A DNA stretch of 64,000 nt, from assembly GCA_049322695.1 (NCBI GenBank), contig JBMORW010000057.1:62001-126000 (forward strand). Direction: 5' to 3'. This DNA is from CALGKJ01 sp049322695 (GTDB lineage Bacteria > Bacillota > Clostridia > Lutisporales > Lutisporaceae). Shown here piece by piece: positions 8,909-16,575 of this stretch. The notes under the pieces are model-generated. The model saw nothing but the letters and a program-made list of their open reading frames with translations. It was not told the DNA's origin and ran no database searches. Every line of letters starts with the position of its first letter. The stretch's first letter is position 1. The translations under genes were made by a program, and so were the position numbers.

Positions 8909-9535
8909 TTACCGCACCTCCAGTACCCTTCTTATGGAATCTACAAATGCAGTCACTTCATCAAACCTCAGCTTATAGCTTACCTTGTTGACAACAACCC
9001 TTGTACTGATATCACATAGCTTTTCATAGACTTTAAGATTGTTCTCCCTAAGTGTGTCTCCGCTTTCCACTATATCAACAATGGCATCAGACAACCCTAT
9101 AAGAGGAGCCAGCTCCACAGAGCCATCCAGCTTGATTATTTCTATCGGCTCTCCTCTTTTCCTAAAATAATCAGCGGCAATATTCGGATATTTAGTGGCA
9201 ATTCTCCTTATATTATTTTTCATATCTCCCTTCCTGTCTGGTCCTGCTATGGCTATAATACAATTACTTATTTTCATATCATAGACCTCACAAATAGAGC
9301 AGTTTTTTTCCATCAATACATCCTTTCCTACGATTCCTATATCTGCTGCACCGTTTTCCACATAGATTGGCAAATCGGTAGGCTTGACTAATATAAATTG
9401 CACCTGTCCGGCTTCATCTTTGAAAATAAGCTTTCGTGTATTCAAATCCAGTACTTCCCCAAAATCTTCCGTCTGCTGCAGCAGCTTTTGAACTTTTTCT
9501 GCAGTTCTCCCTTTGGCAATGGCTATTTTAAGCAT
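8909..9535 (-). CDS. hisG: ATP phosphoribosyltransferase, short catalytic subunit
   Basis: HisG starts the pathway by joining ATP and PRPP. At 208 residues it is the short form that lacks the C-terminal histidine-binding domain, so it needs HisZ for activity and feedback control. The conserved GAADIGIVGKDVL and DIVESGDTLREN (PRPP-binding) stretches are present. It overlaps the end of hisZ by 13 nt, matching its obligate partnership. Confidence 0.95.
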   Translation of the reverse strand: MLKIAIAKGRTAEKVQKLLQQTEDFGEVLDLNTRKLIFKDEAGQVQFILVKPTDLPIYVENGAADIGIVGKDVLMEKNCSICEVYDMKISNCIIAIAGPDRKGDMKNNIRRIATKYPNIAADYFRKRGEPIEIIKLDGSVELAPLIGLSDAIVDIVESGDTLRENNLKVYEKLCDISTRVVVNKVSYKLRFDEVTAFVDSIRRVLEVR

Positions 9536-10710
9536 ACTCTCTCCTCCCTCCCAAAAATCTTGAGCTTTGAATAACCGTATTGCGCCATGTATCCATCTAC
9601 GTCTCTCAATGCACCCGCTTCCACCACTGAAGCTGCAGTACCTGCCTTTCTCAGTTGATTTGCATATGCATATGCCTCCTTACTGCGATGCTTTTGGAAT
9701 ATTACCAGATGCTTTTCATCTTTATCATGTAAGGCGTCTTGGCTGATTATATGAACTATTTGATTTAGGTATAGTGCAAAGCCCGTTGCAGGACATTCAT
9801 AACCAAATTCCTCTGTCAGACTGTCATATCGCCCTCCTGATATCAGTGCACCGGGAGCACCCTTGCTGTAAACCTTGAACAAGGTTCCTGTATAGTAGCC
9901 CAGTCCGCCTACTATGCTTAGGTCGAGCTGGATTTGCTTTGCAATTCCATGCTCCTTTAGATTTATACACAAAGCTTTTATATAGTCCAGTGTATCGCTT
10001 AGTTCAGCAGCTTCATAAAGCTCGCTGCACTGAGAGAAAACCTTCTCAGGCTGACCAAAAAGTTGAGGCAGCTTTAAAAGCAGTTTTGCGAGTATTTCAT
10101 CCATTTCAATGTTAAAAACAAAGCTTTGAAGTCCTACCAAATTCTTTTTTCTTATAATGTCTTCAAGCTCCTTTTCATTTTCTTCGCTTAAGGAAAGCCT
10201 TTTCTTTATGCTTTCAAATATGCCCGCATGCCCCAGAAAAAGGCTGTAATCTTTAAGTCCGGCAGCTTTCAAACAATCACAAGCCATCATTATAGCCTGC
10301 TCATCAGCCCATATATCATCTGCACCGAATATTTCAGCTCCTATCTGGTGCAGCTCCATGTGATTTTCATTACTGCTGTCTATTCTGTAAATACTTCCTG
10401 AATAAAAGAGCTTCAAAGGCAGCATTGCATTTTTCAGCTTGGTTGCTGCTACCCTGGCACATGGAACAGTCAGATCAGGTCTTAAAGCCATTATATTTCC
10501 TTCCCTGTCCAGCAGCTTATAGACAGAGCCTTCCTCCAGCCTCAGCTTATCTGTATTAAAAACCTCATAGTACTCAATGACAGGCGTGGCAATTCCCTGA
10601 AATCCGTTGAGCCGTAAAGTGTTTATTATGCTGCCCTCTATTTGGGCAGCAATCTGGTAGGCATCCGTCAGCTTATCATTCATACCCCTTGGATTGTTCA
10701 GCTTTTTCAT
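9523..10710 (-). CDS. hisZ: ATP phosphoribosyltransferase regulatory subunit
   Basis: HisZ is a paralogue of histidyl-tRNA synthetase that lost aminoacylation and acts as the regulatory subunit of short HisG. Class II synthetase motifs are recognisable: motif 2-like ALRPDLTVPCARVAA, and the histidine-binding GGRYDSLTEEFG. It is 395 residues long, in the normal range, without the anticodon-binding domain. The ATG is 8 nt after CGGAGGG. It is the first structural gene of the his operon and is separated from the leader peptide by the attenuator. Confidence 0.93.
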   Translation of the reverse strand: MKKLNNPRGMNDKLTDAYQIAAQIEGSIINTLRLNGFQGIATPVIEYYEVFNTDKLRLEEGSVYKLLDREGNIMALRPDLTVPCARVAATKLKNAMLPLKLFYSGSIYRIDSSNENHMELHQIGAEIFGADDIWADEQAIMMACDCLKAAGLKDYSLFLGHAGIFESIKKRLSLSEENEKELEDIIRKKNLVGLQSFVFNIEMDEILAKLLLKLPQLFGQPEKVFSQCSELYEAAELSDTLDYIKALCINLKEHGIAKQIQLDLSIVGGLGYYTGTLFKVYSKGAPGALISGGRYDSLTEEFGYECPATGFALYLNQIVHIISQDALHDKDEKHLVIFQKHRSKEAYAYANQLRKAGTAASVVEAGALRDVDGYMAQYGYSKLKIFGREERVCLK

Positions 10711-10721
10711 ATTATCCCTCC

Positions 10722-10763
10722 GAAAAAATATAAGCCCCGTAGGTCCATTAACCTACGGGGCTT
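10722..10763 (-). terminator. Attenuator terminator upstream of hisZ
   Basis: A 13-bp perfect stem (10732-10744 with 10751-10763, arms AAGCCCCGTAGGT and complement) with a 6-nt loop is followed on the minus-strand transcript by ATATTTTTT. It ends only 12 nt before the hisZ start codon, so it must be bypassed for his expression. Its 5' arm can instead pair with 10775-10785 to form an antiterminator. Confidence 0.92.
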
Positions 10764-10821
10764 TAATATTGCATCCCATAGGTACAAGCACAAACAGCAC
10801 TCGTACCTAAGGGAAATTACC
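10764..10821 (-). promoter_or_regulatory. his attenuator: alternative stems between leader peptide and terminator
   Basis: Reading the minus strand, segment a (10829-10839, end of the peptide gene) pairs with segment d (10796-10807) with one mismatch, enclosing a second stem (10820-10825 with 10807-10812). Segment d can instead pair with segment e (GTGCTTGTACC, up to 10785) entirely through Watson-Crick and G-U pairs. Segment e (10775-10785) can pair with the left arm of the terminator. The predicted logic is that stalling at His codons leaves a:d intact and frees e to form the antiterminator, while a ribosome at the stop codon covers a, so d:e forms and the terminator folds. Confidence 0.75.
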
Positions 10822-10908
10822 TTAGAAAGTACCAGTGCTCATGCTATGATGATGCAATAAAGCTGCTAATACAGCTTTTATGTAGTTGTTTTGGTTTTGA
10901 TTCTTCAT
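10822..10908 (-). CDS. his operon leader peptide with three His codons
   Basis: A 28-residue reading frame begins MKNQNQNNYIKAVL and has HHH at residues 19-21 (three CAT codons at 10846-10854), ending in TF. A GGTGA ribosome binding site lies 6 nt before the ATG. Its stop codon lies inside the first regulatory stem. The peptide itself probably has no function; its translation senses charged tRNA-His. The design parallels the enterobacterial hisL leader but no sequence relation is visible beyond the His run. Position, His codons and the terminator together make the call strong. Confidence 0.88.
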   Translation of the reverse strand: MKNQNQNNYIKAVLAALLHHHSMSTGTF

Positions 10909-10950
10909 AATATCACCATTTCAAATTTTGTAGTCATAATATTATTTTAT

Positions 10951-10979
10951 ATAATATATGATTTATTCACAGTTGTAAA
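10951..10979 (-). promoter_or_regulatory. Promoter of the his operon
   Basis: On the minus strand TTTACA (10974-10979) and TATTAT (10951-10956) are separated by 17 nt. Transcription would start near 10944, about 36 nt before the leader peptide ATG. Confidence 0.75.
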
Positions 10980-10987
10980 CATGTTTT

Positions 10988-11027
10988 TTATAAAAAAATA
11001 GGCCTGCAGTTGAATGCAGGTCCTATT
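10988..11027 (-). terminator. Terminator after the Fur-box small gene
   Basis: An AATAGGCCTGCA arm (10997-11008) pairs with TGCAGGTCCTATT (11015-11027) with a one-base bulge, and the minus-strand transcript continues with seven U residues. It separates the small gene at 11047-11190 from the his promoter. Confidence 0.85.
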
Positions 11028-11046
11028 AGGGGTGTAGAGGGAATAT

Positions 11047-11190
11047 CTATTTTATTTCCAGCCTGCAAAATTCCTTGAACTCTCCTTTTGCACTAATGCA
11101 AGCTGCGTATATATCTTCTACGTTTTCTATTTCTATTTCTTTGACTTCCTTTTTGGATATACCAAAAAGCTTCTTCAATAAAGCCTTCAT
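11047..11190 (-). CDS. Small 47-residue protein under a Fur-like box
   Basis: The product begins MKALLKKLFGISKKEVKEI and has two Cys (residues 31 and 42). It is basic at the N-terminus (KK at 6-7 and 13-14) and mixed in charge after that, with no membrane segment or known domain that I recognise. Gene status is supported by GGAGGTG 6 nt before the ATG, a consensus promoter at the right distance and a dedicated terminator. A Fur-box-like palindrome overlaps the promoter, so it is probably made when iron is scarce. Small basic Fur-controlled proteins such as FbpA, FbpB and FbpC of Bacillus act in iron sparing; similarity here is only in context, not sequence. Confidence 0.75.
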   Translation of the reverse strand: MKALLKKLFGISKKEVKEIEIENVEDIYAACISAKGEFKEFCRLEIK

Positions 11191-11242
11191 ATTGACACCT
11201 CCAAAATGTCTTCTGTTAATTAGAAATGTTTTCTATGTTTTT

Positions 11243-11271
11243 ATTATATCCCTGTAATTGATATTTGTCAA
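11243..11271 (-). promoter_or_regulatory. Consensus promoter of the 47-residue gene
   Basis: On the minus strand TTGACA (11266-11271) and TATAAT (11243-11248) both match the housekeeping sigma consensus exactly, with a 17-nt spacer. Confidence 0.88.
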
Positions 11272-11288
11272 TAATGATTATCATTATC
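11270..11288. promoter_or_regulatory. Fur-box-like operator
   Basis: AATAATGATTATCATTATC matches 17 of 19 positions of the classic Fur box (GATAATGATAATCATTATC). It abuts and slightly overlaps the -35 element of the small gene, a typical repressor position. It lies 3 nt downstream of the stop codon of the MGMT gene. Confidence 0.75.
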
Positions 11289-11290
11289 AT

Positions 11291-11620
11291 CTATAATTTT
11301 TCATCACGCTGCCACAAGCAGCTTTCCATATCCACACAGTCATTATCGTTAAAAATCACACCTTCCGCCTCAAGTAGCTCCCTCTGTCTTTCTTTACCTC
11401 CAAAAGCGTAGGCGGGAGCCATTTTTCCTGTACCGCTTATTACTCTATGGCAGGGTATGTCCAGATATTCCGGGGTATTTTGCATAGCTGTACCTACAGC
11501 CCTGGCAGCTCGTGGACTTCCTATCATTGCTGCTATTTGACCATAGGTTGCTATCTTTCCTGCCGGTATCAATGCTACCAAATCATATACCTTCTTATTG
11601 AACTCACTTATTTTTTTCAT
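11291..11620 (-). CDS. MGMT-family DNA alkyltransferase-like protein
   Basis: This is a short member of the O6-alkylguanine-DNA alkyltransferase family, consisting only of the DNA-binding/active-site domain (109 residues). The core PCHRVIS motif keeps the acceptor Cys, unlike the ATL proteins in which it is Trp, and the helix-turn-helix stretch IPAGKIATYGQIA is present. The N-terminal domain of Ada/Ogt enzymes is missing, as in the COG3695 group. The start at 11620 is set by AAAGGAGG 5 nt upstream; the frame is open a few codons further but without a better site. Whether it repairs alkylated bases or flags them for other repair is open. Confidence 0.85.
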   Translation of the reverse strand: MKKISEFNKKVYDLVALIPAGKIATYGQIAAMIGSPRAARAVGTAMQNTPEYLDIPCHRVISGTGKMAPAYAFGGKERQRELLEAEGVIFNDNDCVDMESCLWQRDEKL

Positions 11621-11652
11621 AGCTTCCTCCTTTTGGGACAATGGGGCAGGAA

Positions 11653-11752
11653 CGAAACCACTGAAAAAAGCATTATTTTATGAAAGTTAAAGTCCTAAAC
11701 CCGCATAACTTCATTAGGACTTTTTCAAAATGGCACTTTTTCAGTGGTTTCG
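11653..11752. repeat. MITE-like long hairpin element inside a GGGACA repeat
   Basis: The 100-bp element has 16-bp perfect terminal inverted repeats (11653-11668 and 11737-11752, starting CGAAACCACTG) and further pairing inside (TTAAAGTCCTAA against TTAGGACTTT), leaving a short central loop. It is flanked by direct copies of CAGGAAC (11647-11653 and 11755-11761). The outer flanks read like a GGGACA...TGTCTC hairpin split by the insertion. It has no coding capacity. It could be a MITE, or a large bidirectional terminator between the MGMT and methyltransferase genes. Confidence 0.6.
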
Positions 11753-11770
11753 GACAGGAACCTTGTCTCA

Positions 11771-12421
11771 CTATTTTGCTACTTTACCGTGTACAAAATA
11801 ATGCCAGCCATAACAGTTATCAAAAAAGTCCTGTATATGCCTCAGCCTGATTATTTTGATATCCTTAAGCAGCTCCCTGACACTATCAACATCTGAATAA
11901 TAATGCGGAACATTCACCTCAGGCCCATCTGTCTTTAGAATTGTGTTTTCGTCAAGCTTTGGAAAATTACCGTTTTTATAGGTTGGGCTTTCTTTGGAGC
12001 ATAAAGATATGAAAAACTCACCATCAGGCTTAAGTACTCTGCATATTTCATTAATAATGTGCTTGATTCCTACCGAATCTGTATGAGAAATTACATGATA
12101 GGCCAGAAGACAGTCGAAGGTATTTGTCTCATAAGGTAGATTGTTCATGTCTCCAATTCTTGTATGTATTTTAAGGTTTTGCTTTTCTGCACTTCGCATT
12201 AGCATGTTTATACCTGTTTCAGATAAATCAAATGAATATACATCAAATCCATTTTGGGCAAACAATATTGAGTGCCTCCCTATACCACAGCCCAAATCCA
12301 AGAATTTTACAAAGTCCTTTTCCTTCCACCGGCTAACATAATAATACACATCCTCTGCAGGGATAAACCACCATTCATCCTCTGACCCCTTTTTCCAATC
12401 CCATTCCTTTGAAATGCTCAT
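11771..12421 (-). CDS. Class I SAM-dependent methyltransferase
   Basis: This is a Methyltransf_11/25-type enzyme of 216 residues with the SAM-binding motif FLDLGCGIGRHSILFA (about residues 40-55), the acidic motif II in VYSFDLS and motif III around DCLLAYHVISH. The substrate cannot be inferred. A GGGAG site precedes the ATG. It stands alone, with unrelated neighbours. Confidence 0.85.
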   Translation of the reverse strand: MSISKEWDWKKGSEDEWWFIPAEDVYYYVSRWKEKDFVKFLDLGCGIGRHSILFAQNGFDVYSFDLSETGINMLMRSAEKQNLKIHTRIGDMNNLPYETNTFDCLLAYHVISHTDSVGIKHIINEICRVLKPDGEFFISLCSKESPTYKNGNFPKLDENTILKTDGPEVNVPHYYSDVDSVRELLKDIKIIRLRHIQDFFDNCYGWHYFVHGKVAK

Positions 12422-12508
12422 TTTACCACTCCCATCTTTGTCCTCATTTTCATTTTACGTGCTTTTGTAAAATTTGTAAAATGCAAAGCTAGTTTTGAGT
12501 AATAGCTT

Positions 12509-12551
12509 GCGATTTCGGGACAAGTTTCCTGTCCCCTTGTCCCGAAATCGC
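12509..12551. repeat. Dispersed hairpin, 16-bp stem with 11-nt loop (GTCCC family)
   Basis: GCGATTTCGGGACAAG (12509-12524) and its exact complement (12536-12551) enclose the loop TTTCCTGTCCC. The element at 32125-32169 has the same design, also with an 11-nt loop ending GTCCC. Similar GGGACA/GTCCC hairpins occur scattered in many Firmicutes genomes. Confidence 0.7.
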
Positions 12552-12554
12552 GGC

Positions 12555-12594
12555 GAAAAAAAACCGCTCACTTGCTATCAGTGGCGGTTATGCT
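12555..12594 (-). terminator. Terminator of the 60-residue membrane protein gene
   Basis: On the minus strand AACCGCCACT pairs with AGTGAGCGGTT with a one-base bulge and is followed by eight U residues. It starts just after the stop of the small gene ending at 12601. Confidence 0.8.
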
Positions 12595-12600
12595 AATATA

Positions 12601-12783
12601 TTAACTGTTGTGCTTTGCACATACAAAGAATGCAACTAGTGATGCAATGCTGATTGCACTGCTTGTCAGCTTACCTACTATTGAAGGTGAGTCAAGTCCG
12701 ATTATTGTTGATACAAGCATTATTGAACTCAAAACAGGTGCTGCTTTATAAAAGGATATTGAACTGAAGAATTTAGAATCCAT
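12601..12783 (-). CDS. Small membrane protein of unknown function
   Basis: The 60-residue product has two likely membrane segments (about residues 14-30 and 40-56) and a short charged tail ending AKHNS. GAGGGA lies 6 nt before the ATG and a strong terminator follows, which supports a real gene. I do not recognise the family. About 180 nt of AT-rich DNA separates it from the metallo-beta-lactamase stop upstream. Confidence 0.55.
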   Translation of the reverse strand: MDSKFFSSISFYKAAPVLSSIMLVSTIIGLDSPSIVGKLTSSAISIASLVAFFVCAKHNS

Positions 12784-12967
12784 GACGTTCCCTCTTTCAA
12801 AAATATTTCCTCAATATAATCATAACATGAAATTGACATAGATTTAACATGTTAACAGACTTTTAATATTAAGGCATAGCTTATTTCGTATTTTCATGCA
12901 TTAGCATATTATATTTATGCATTGTGCTATACTAAATAAGACAATAATTCTTGAAAATATAGCATAA

Positions 12968-13744
12968 TCACTTCAGAAGCTTCAAGGTATGTTCTATAAG
13001 CTCACTGCCGCCCCATTTACCATGTCCGGGAACAATTATTTCAGCTTCCTTATATTTATCTGATAGTTTTTCTACTGATATTGGCCACTGCTCTAGATTT
13101 GCATCCGAGATGCTGCCCAGATTATCGGATTCCATTGATTTTATAATACAGCCTCCAAAAAGTAATCTTGATTGGGGCAGCCATACAACAATGTTGTCAG
13201 CAGAATGACCTTCTCCCGGATAATATGTTTCAATTTTCAAGTCCCCTACTTTTACCTCCGGCTTACTGTCAAGCAATGCTGACGGCTTCTTAAAGCCATA
13301 TTTTTCAGCATATGCCGCAGTCAATTTTGTACTGCGGACATCTATATTGTTTTCAAGAAGAGTATCTATTCCGCCTATTCTGTCATCATGCGCATGTGTA
13401 ATAATAGCCATTATAAATTTCTTTTTGAATTTGCTTTCAGCAAGCTTCAAAAGCATTTTGGTCTGTCCGTTATTCCAGGGGGTATCTATGAGCACCAGGC
13501 CCTCTGAGGTTATGACTACCAGTCCGTTGGACGGAGTTCTGGCACCCTTGTAGTTTCTGTAGGTCGTATGTACCCATATATTATCCTTAACCTTATGCAG
13601 TTCAGCATATTCAGAGTCCTCCGCTCCGATACTGTAGAAGGTTTCATTGATTGAACTCCCTTCTGCAGCATTTTTACTGTCTACACATGCTGTAAAGCTG
13701 ATAAATATCATGACAAATAAAATCATTAAAATGCTATTTTTCAT
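12968..13744 (-). CDS. Subclass B1 metallo-beta-lactamase, lipoprotein
   Basis: The protein has a signal sequence with lipobox FTAC (Cys20), so it is probably anchored outside the membrane. All B1 zinc ligands are in place: HAHDD (H117, H119, D121), GEGHSADN (H180), FGGCIIKS (C199) and PGHGKWGG (H241). The GGCxxK motif with its Lys and the following DANLEQWP stretch are typical of B1 enzymes rather than of general MBL-fold hydrolases. Length is 258 residues. It lies 12 nt downstream of the BlaR1-PBP gene with GGAGG 7 nt before its ATG, so it belongs to the BlaI-controlled operon. By family knowledge it should hydrolyse penicillins, cephalosporins and carbapenems; the substrate range is not shown by sequence. 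Confidence 0.87.
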   Translation of the reverse strand: MKNSILMILFVMIFISFTACVDSKNAAEGSSINETFYSIGAEDSEYAELHKVKDNIWVHTTYRNYKGARTPSNGLVVITSEGLVLIDTPWNNGQTKMLLKLAESKFKKKFIMAIITHAHDDRIGGIDTLLENNIDVRSTKLTAAYAEKYGFKKPSALLDSKPEVKVGDLKIETYYPGEGHSADNIVVWLPQSRLLFGGCIIKSMESDNLGSISDANLEQWPISVEKLSDKYKEAEIIVPGHGKWGGSELIEHTLKLLK

Positions 13745-13756
13745 TTTACCTCCGAC

Positions 13757-16180
13757 TTAGTTATTTTTCAAATAGTCCAGTACTTCCTTCATAAGCTTGC
13801 TGCTGGCTGGTGCTGCAGTCAAGCCTCCAAGGTATTCTCCCTGCGGCTCATCCAGAAGCATGACACACACTATTTGGGGGTCATCGGCAGGTGCGAAGCC
13901 TGCAAAGGAAGCTATATACTTATTTTTATATGTACCAGTCTCAACCTTCTGTATGGTTCCTGTCTTTCCTGCTATTCTATAGCCCTCTATATATGCAGCT
14001 TTAGCTGTACCTTCTGATACTACCCCCTCAAGAATGTTTCTCAGTATAGCAGAGGTTTCCTTGGATATGACATTATATACCATCACTGGCCCGCCGCCAT
14101 CAATGCTTACACTGTCTTTTTCTTTTATCTGCTGAACTATTCTTGGGCTAATATAGTTGCCGCCATTTGCTATGGCACCGTAAGCAGCAGCCAGCTGCAG
14201 AGGTGTTATTCTAAGACCCTGTCCTATGGAGTTTAATGCCAGCTCCAGCTTTCCGGGATCCTTGATAAACATGCTGTCCTCTTCCTCGACTAGGCCCATA
14301 TCACTTTTGTAGTATAATCCAAACCTGCGAATATAGTCATAAAGCTTCTCTTCTCCCAGCTCAAGCGCTTTTTCTGCTATAACTGTATTGCAGGAGTTGT
14401 ATATTGCCTCTTCAAAGCTTTGGAGCCCATGAGGATTTTCTCCTCTCCAGCAGCTTAGCTTCCTGCCATCCACCTCCAATGGTCCGTCATCTGACACTTG
14501 AGTATCTCGCCTCACTATGCCTTCTTCCAACAGAGCAGCTGCTGTTATACTCTTAAAGGTAGAAGCCGGCTCATATGCTGAAATTGCTTTATTCTTCAAT
14601 ATGTTTTTATTTATATAACTTGTCTGATCTTCCTTTGTCATTTCATTCCATGTTGATGGATCCATGCTCTCAGGCATTTTAAAGGGAGCACTTATATCAA
14701 AGCTGGGCATGGATGTCATTGCAAGCACTTCACCGGTGTATGCATCAATCATGACTACTGCTCCTCCAGCAGCCTTATGGGTTTCCATTGCATTTTTTAA
14801 TGCTGTTTCAGCCATTTGCTGTATGTTCTTGTCTATGGTTAAGGTTATACTGTATTCATCCCTTCCATAGCTGTCCAGGAGCCGTTCAACCCCAAAAACC
14901 CCTACCCCTGTTTCGTCTCTGTATCCTATTATGTGAGCTGCCAGTGAGCCATTGGGGTATAAAGGCAGCCCATTTCTGTCATATATCATTCCGCCTACGA
15001 AATCAGAGCTGACGACAGCAGGTAAAGCTTTGTCATTTGCTTCGGCAGCGGTCAATTGACTCCTTATTGCTCCTGTTAACGATAAGCTAATAAGTAAAAC
15101 AATCAAGGTTATACATATTGTAATTACTATTGGCCTTTTCCTTACAGCATTTATCAGCTTCAATCTTCTTTCCAGTCCTGATAGCCTGCCATTGGATAAG
15201 CTTGCCAGACTAGGGTAACGCAAGCTCTCGGAAAATGTCTCCAGCATTTTTAGCAGAGTTTCTGAGTACCTTCTGCGTTCTAAGCTGTTTATACGGCTTA
15301 TGACAGAGCTGTCACAGGCTATTTCCCTGTCCTCACTTATCAATGTAGAAGCATACCACATGAAGGGATTAAACCAGTGTATTACATTAAGCAGCAGCTG
15401 AATTGTACTGACTATCGTATCCTTTCTCTTATAATGACAGAGCTCATGCAGTATGACAAATCTTATTTCCTCAGCATCCAGAGCTTCAATAATACTAATG
15501 GGTAATAGCAGCTTGGGCTTCAGCATTCCATAAAAAGCAGGTGACTTAATATGATCCTGGAATATTAGCTCTATGCTTTTATTTATGCTCAATATGCTTT
15601 TGCACTCACCCAGAATACTGTTTATAACTGTACTTTCTATATTCAGCCTGTGCTTTGCGATTTTTCGGGTCAATCGTATACGCATAAACAGAACAAAAAC
15701 TGCAATCATTGCCATGCCAGATATCCATATAATACCGGATATCCTATAAAAATCACTTGAGGATATTAGGTTATGTACTATACTTTCTTCATACCAGCCT
15801 TTCACCATATGCTGAAATGCGGTGTTATTTTCATCAGCCTTAGCACTGTGATTCTCCTGCTCAAGTCTTTTGTTTAATTCAAGTCTTTCTGATGTGGCAC
15901 CAGCTGTTTCAACCAAGCCAACTTCAGATATGCTTTCTGTCTCACTGCTCCTTGAATATATCCAAACGGGAAGCTCTATATTAAAACTAAGCTTAGGAGT
16001 AAACGGTATAACCAAGGTAATCAGCAAAACCAGCCATATGCAATAGTGCCAGGCTGCAGACAGCTTATACCTGAATATCCTTTTTGCAGCTAACACCAAA
16101 AGGAAAGTAGCAATGGATACCATAGACATGGTGAATACCAGCTTAAAAATATCTCCCAACACAATACCGCCTTCTTTCAT
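13757..16180 (-). CDS. BlaR1-type M56 sensor fused to a class B penicillin-binding protein
   Basis: The N-terminal half is a BlaR1/MecR1-like M56 metallopeptidase: membrane segments near residues 10-30, 42-62, 145-167 and 349-370, with the zinc motif HELCH at 245-249 and a downstream DREIACD. In place of the usual class D-like sensor domain, residues 390-807 resemble an FtsI/SpoVD-type transpeptidase. They have a shortened pedestal (IYDRNGLPL, then GVERLLD and LTIDKNIQQMAE) and a full active site: STFK (540-543), SCN (596-598) and KTGT (739-742). The 807-residue length matches a fusion; BlaR1 itself is about 585. The gene overlaps blaI by 4 nt. It probably senses beta-lactams outside and triggers BlaI removal; the complete PBP active site also allows a wall-synthesis role. 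Confidence 0.87.
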   Translation of the reverse strand: MKEGGIVLGDIFKLVFTMSMVSIATFLLVLAAKRIFRYKLSAAWHYCIWLVLLITLVIPFTPKLSFNIELPVWIYSRSSETESISEVGLVETAGATSERLELNKRLEQENHSAKADENNTAFQHMVKGWYEESIVHNLISSSDFYRISGIIWISGMAMIAVFVLFMRIRLTRKIAKHRLNIESTVINSILGECKSILSINKSIELIFQDHIKSPAFYGMLKPKLLLPISIIEALDAEEIRFVILHELCHYKRKDTIVSTIQLLLNVIHWFNPFMWYASTLISEDREIACDSSVISRINSLERRRYSETLLKMLETFSESLRYPSLASLSNGRLSGLERRLKLINAVRKRPIVITICITLIVLLISLSLTGAIRSQLTAAEANDKALPAVVSSDFVGGMIYDRNGLPLYPNGSLAAHIIGYRDETGVGVFGVERLLDSYGRDEYSITLTIDKNIQQMAETALKNAMETHKAAGGAVVMIDAYTGEVLAMTSMPSFDISAPFKMPESMDPSTWNEMTKEDQTSYINKNILKNKAISAYEPASTFKSITAAALLEEGIVRRDTQVSDDGPLEVDGRKLSCWRGENPHGLQSFEEAIYNSCNTVIAEKALELGEEKLYDYIRRFGLYYKSDMGLVEEEDSMFIKDPGKLELALNSIGQGLRITPLQLAAAYGAIANGGNYISPRIVQQIKEKDSVSIDGGGPVMVYNVISKETSAILRNILEGVVSEGTAKAAYIEGYRIAGKTGTIQKVETGTYKNKYIASFAGFAPADDPQIVCVMLLDEPQGEYLGGLTAAPASSKLMKEVLDYLKNN

Positions 16181-16557
16181 TCTTTTTGCTCTTCCAAAAG
16201 CTTCCTAAGCTCAGCAAGCTCTTCCTTTGTTACCTTTTGATGCTTTAAAAAGCAAGACATCATCATGCTTATGGAGCCGTCATAAAGCTTTTTGAGAAAG
16301 GTTTCATTTTCATCCCTTATACATTCCTCCTGGCTGACTAGAGGGAAATATTCTCTGGTCTTGGAATTAATATTTTTATAACCTACCGCACCCTTATCCA
16401 CAAGTCTTCTGAGAAGTGTCTCAATTGTCTTGCTGCTCCACTGACTTTTTTCACTTATTGATTGTATTATTTCTCTGCTAAGCAGCGGTGATTTATCCCA
16501 CAAAACCTTCATTATAAGCCATTCCGAATCTGTAATCTGAGGTATATTGGGTGTCAT
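16177..16557 (-). CDS. blaI: BlaI/MecI-type repressor
   Basis: This is a 126-residue winged-helix repressor of the BlaI/MecI/CopY family. The N-terminal DNA-binding domain contains ITDSEWLIMKVLW and the recognition region SSKTIETLLRRLVDKG; the C-terminal helices would form the dimer and hold the cleavage site used by the M56 protease. It is the first gene of the operon and sits directly behind a double TACA-NN-TGTA operator, so it is autoregulated. The next gene supplies its cognate protease. Confidence 0.93.
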   Translation of the reverse strand: MTPNIPQITDSEWLIMKVLWDKSPLLSREIIQSISEKSQWSSKTIETLLRRLVDKGAVGYKNINSKTREYFPLVSQEECIRDENETFLKKLYDGSISMMMSCFLKHQKVTKEELAELRKLLEEQKE

Positions 16558-16575
16558 ATTTATCGCCTCTCCCTT

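Noticed and set aside
10764..10950. T-box riboswitch in front of the his operon
   Set aside because: No AGGGTGGTACCACG-like T-box sequence or Stem I features are present; the leader peptide with HHH and alternative stems explains the region.
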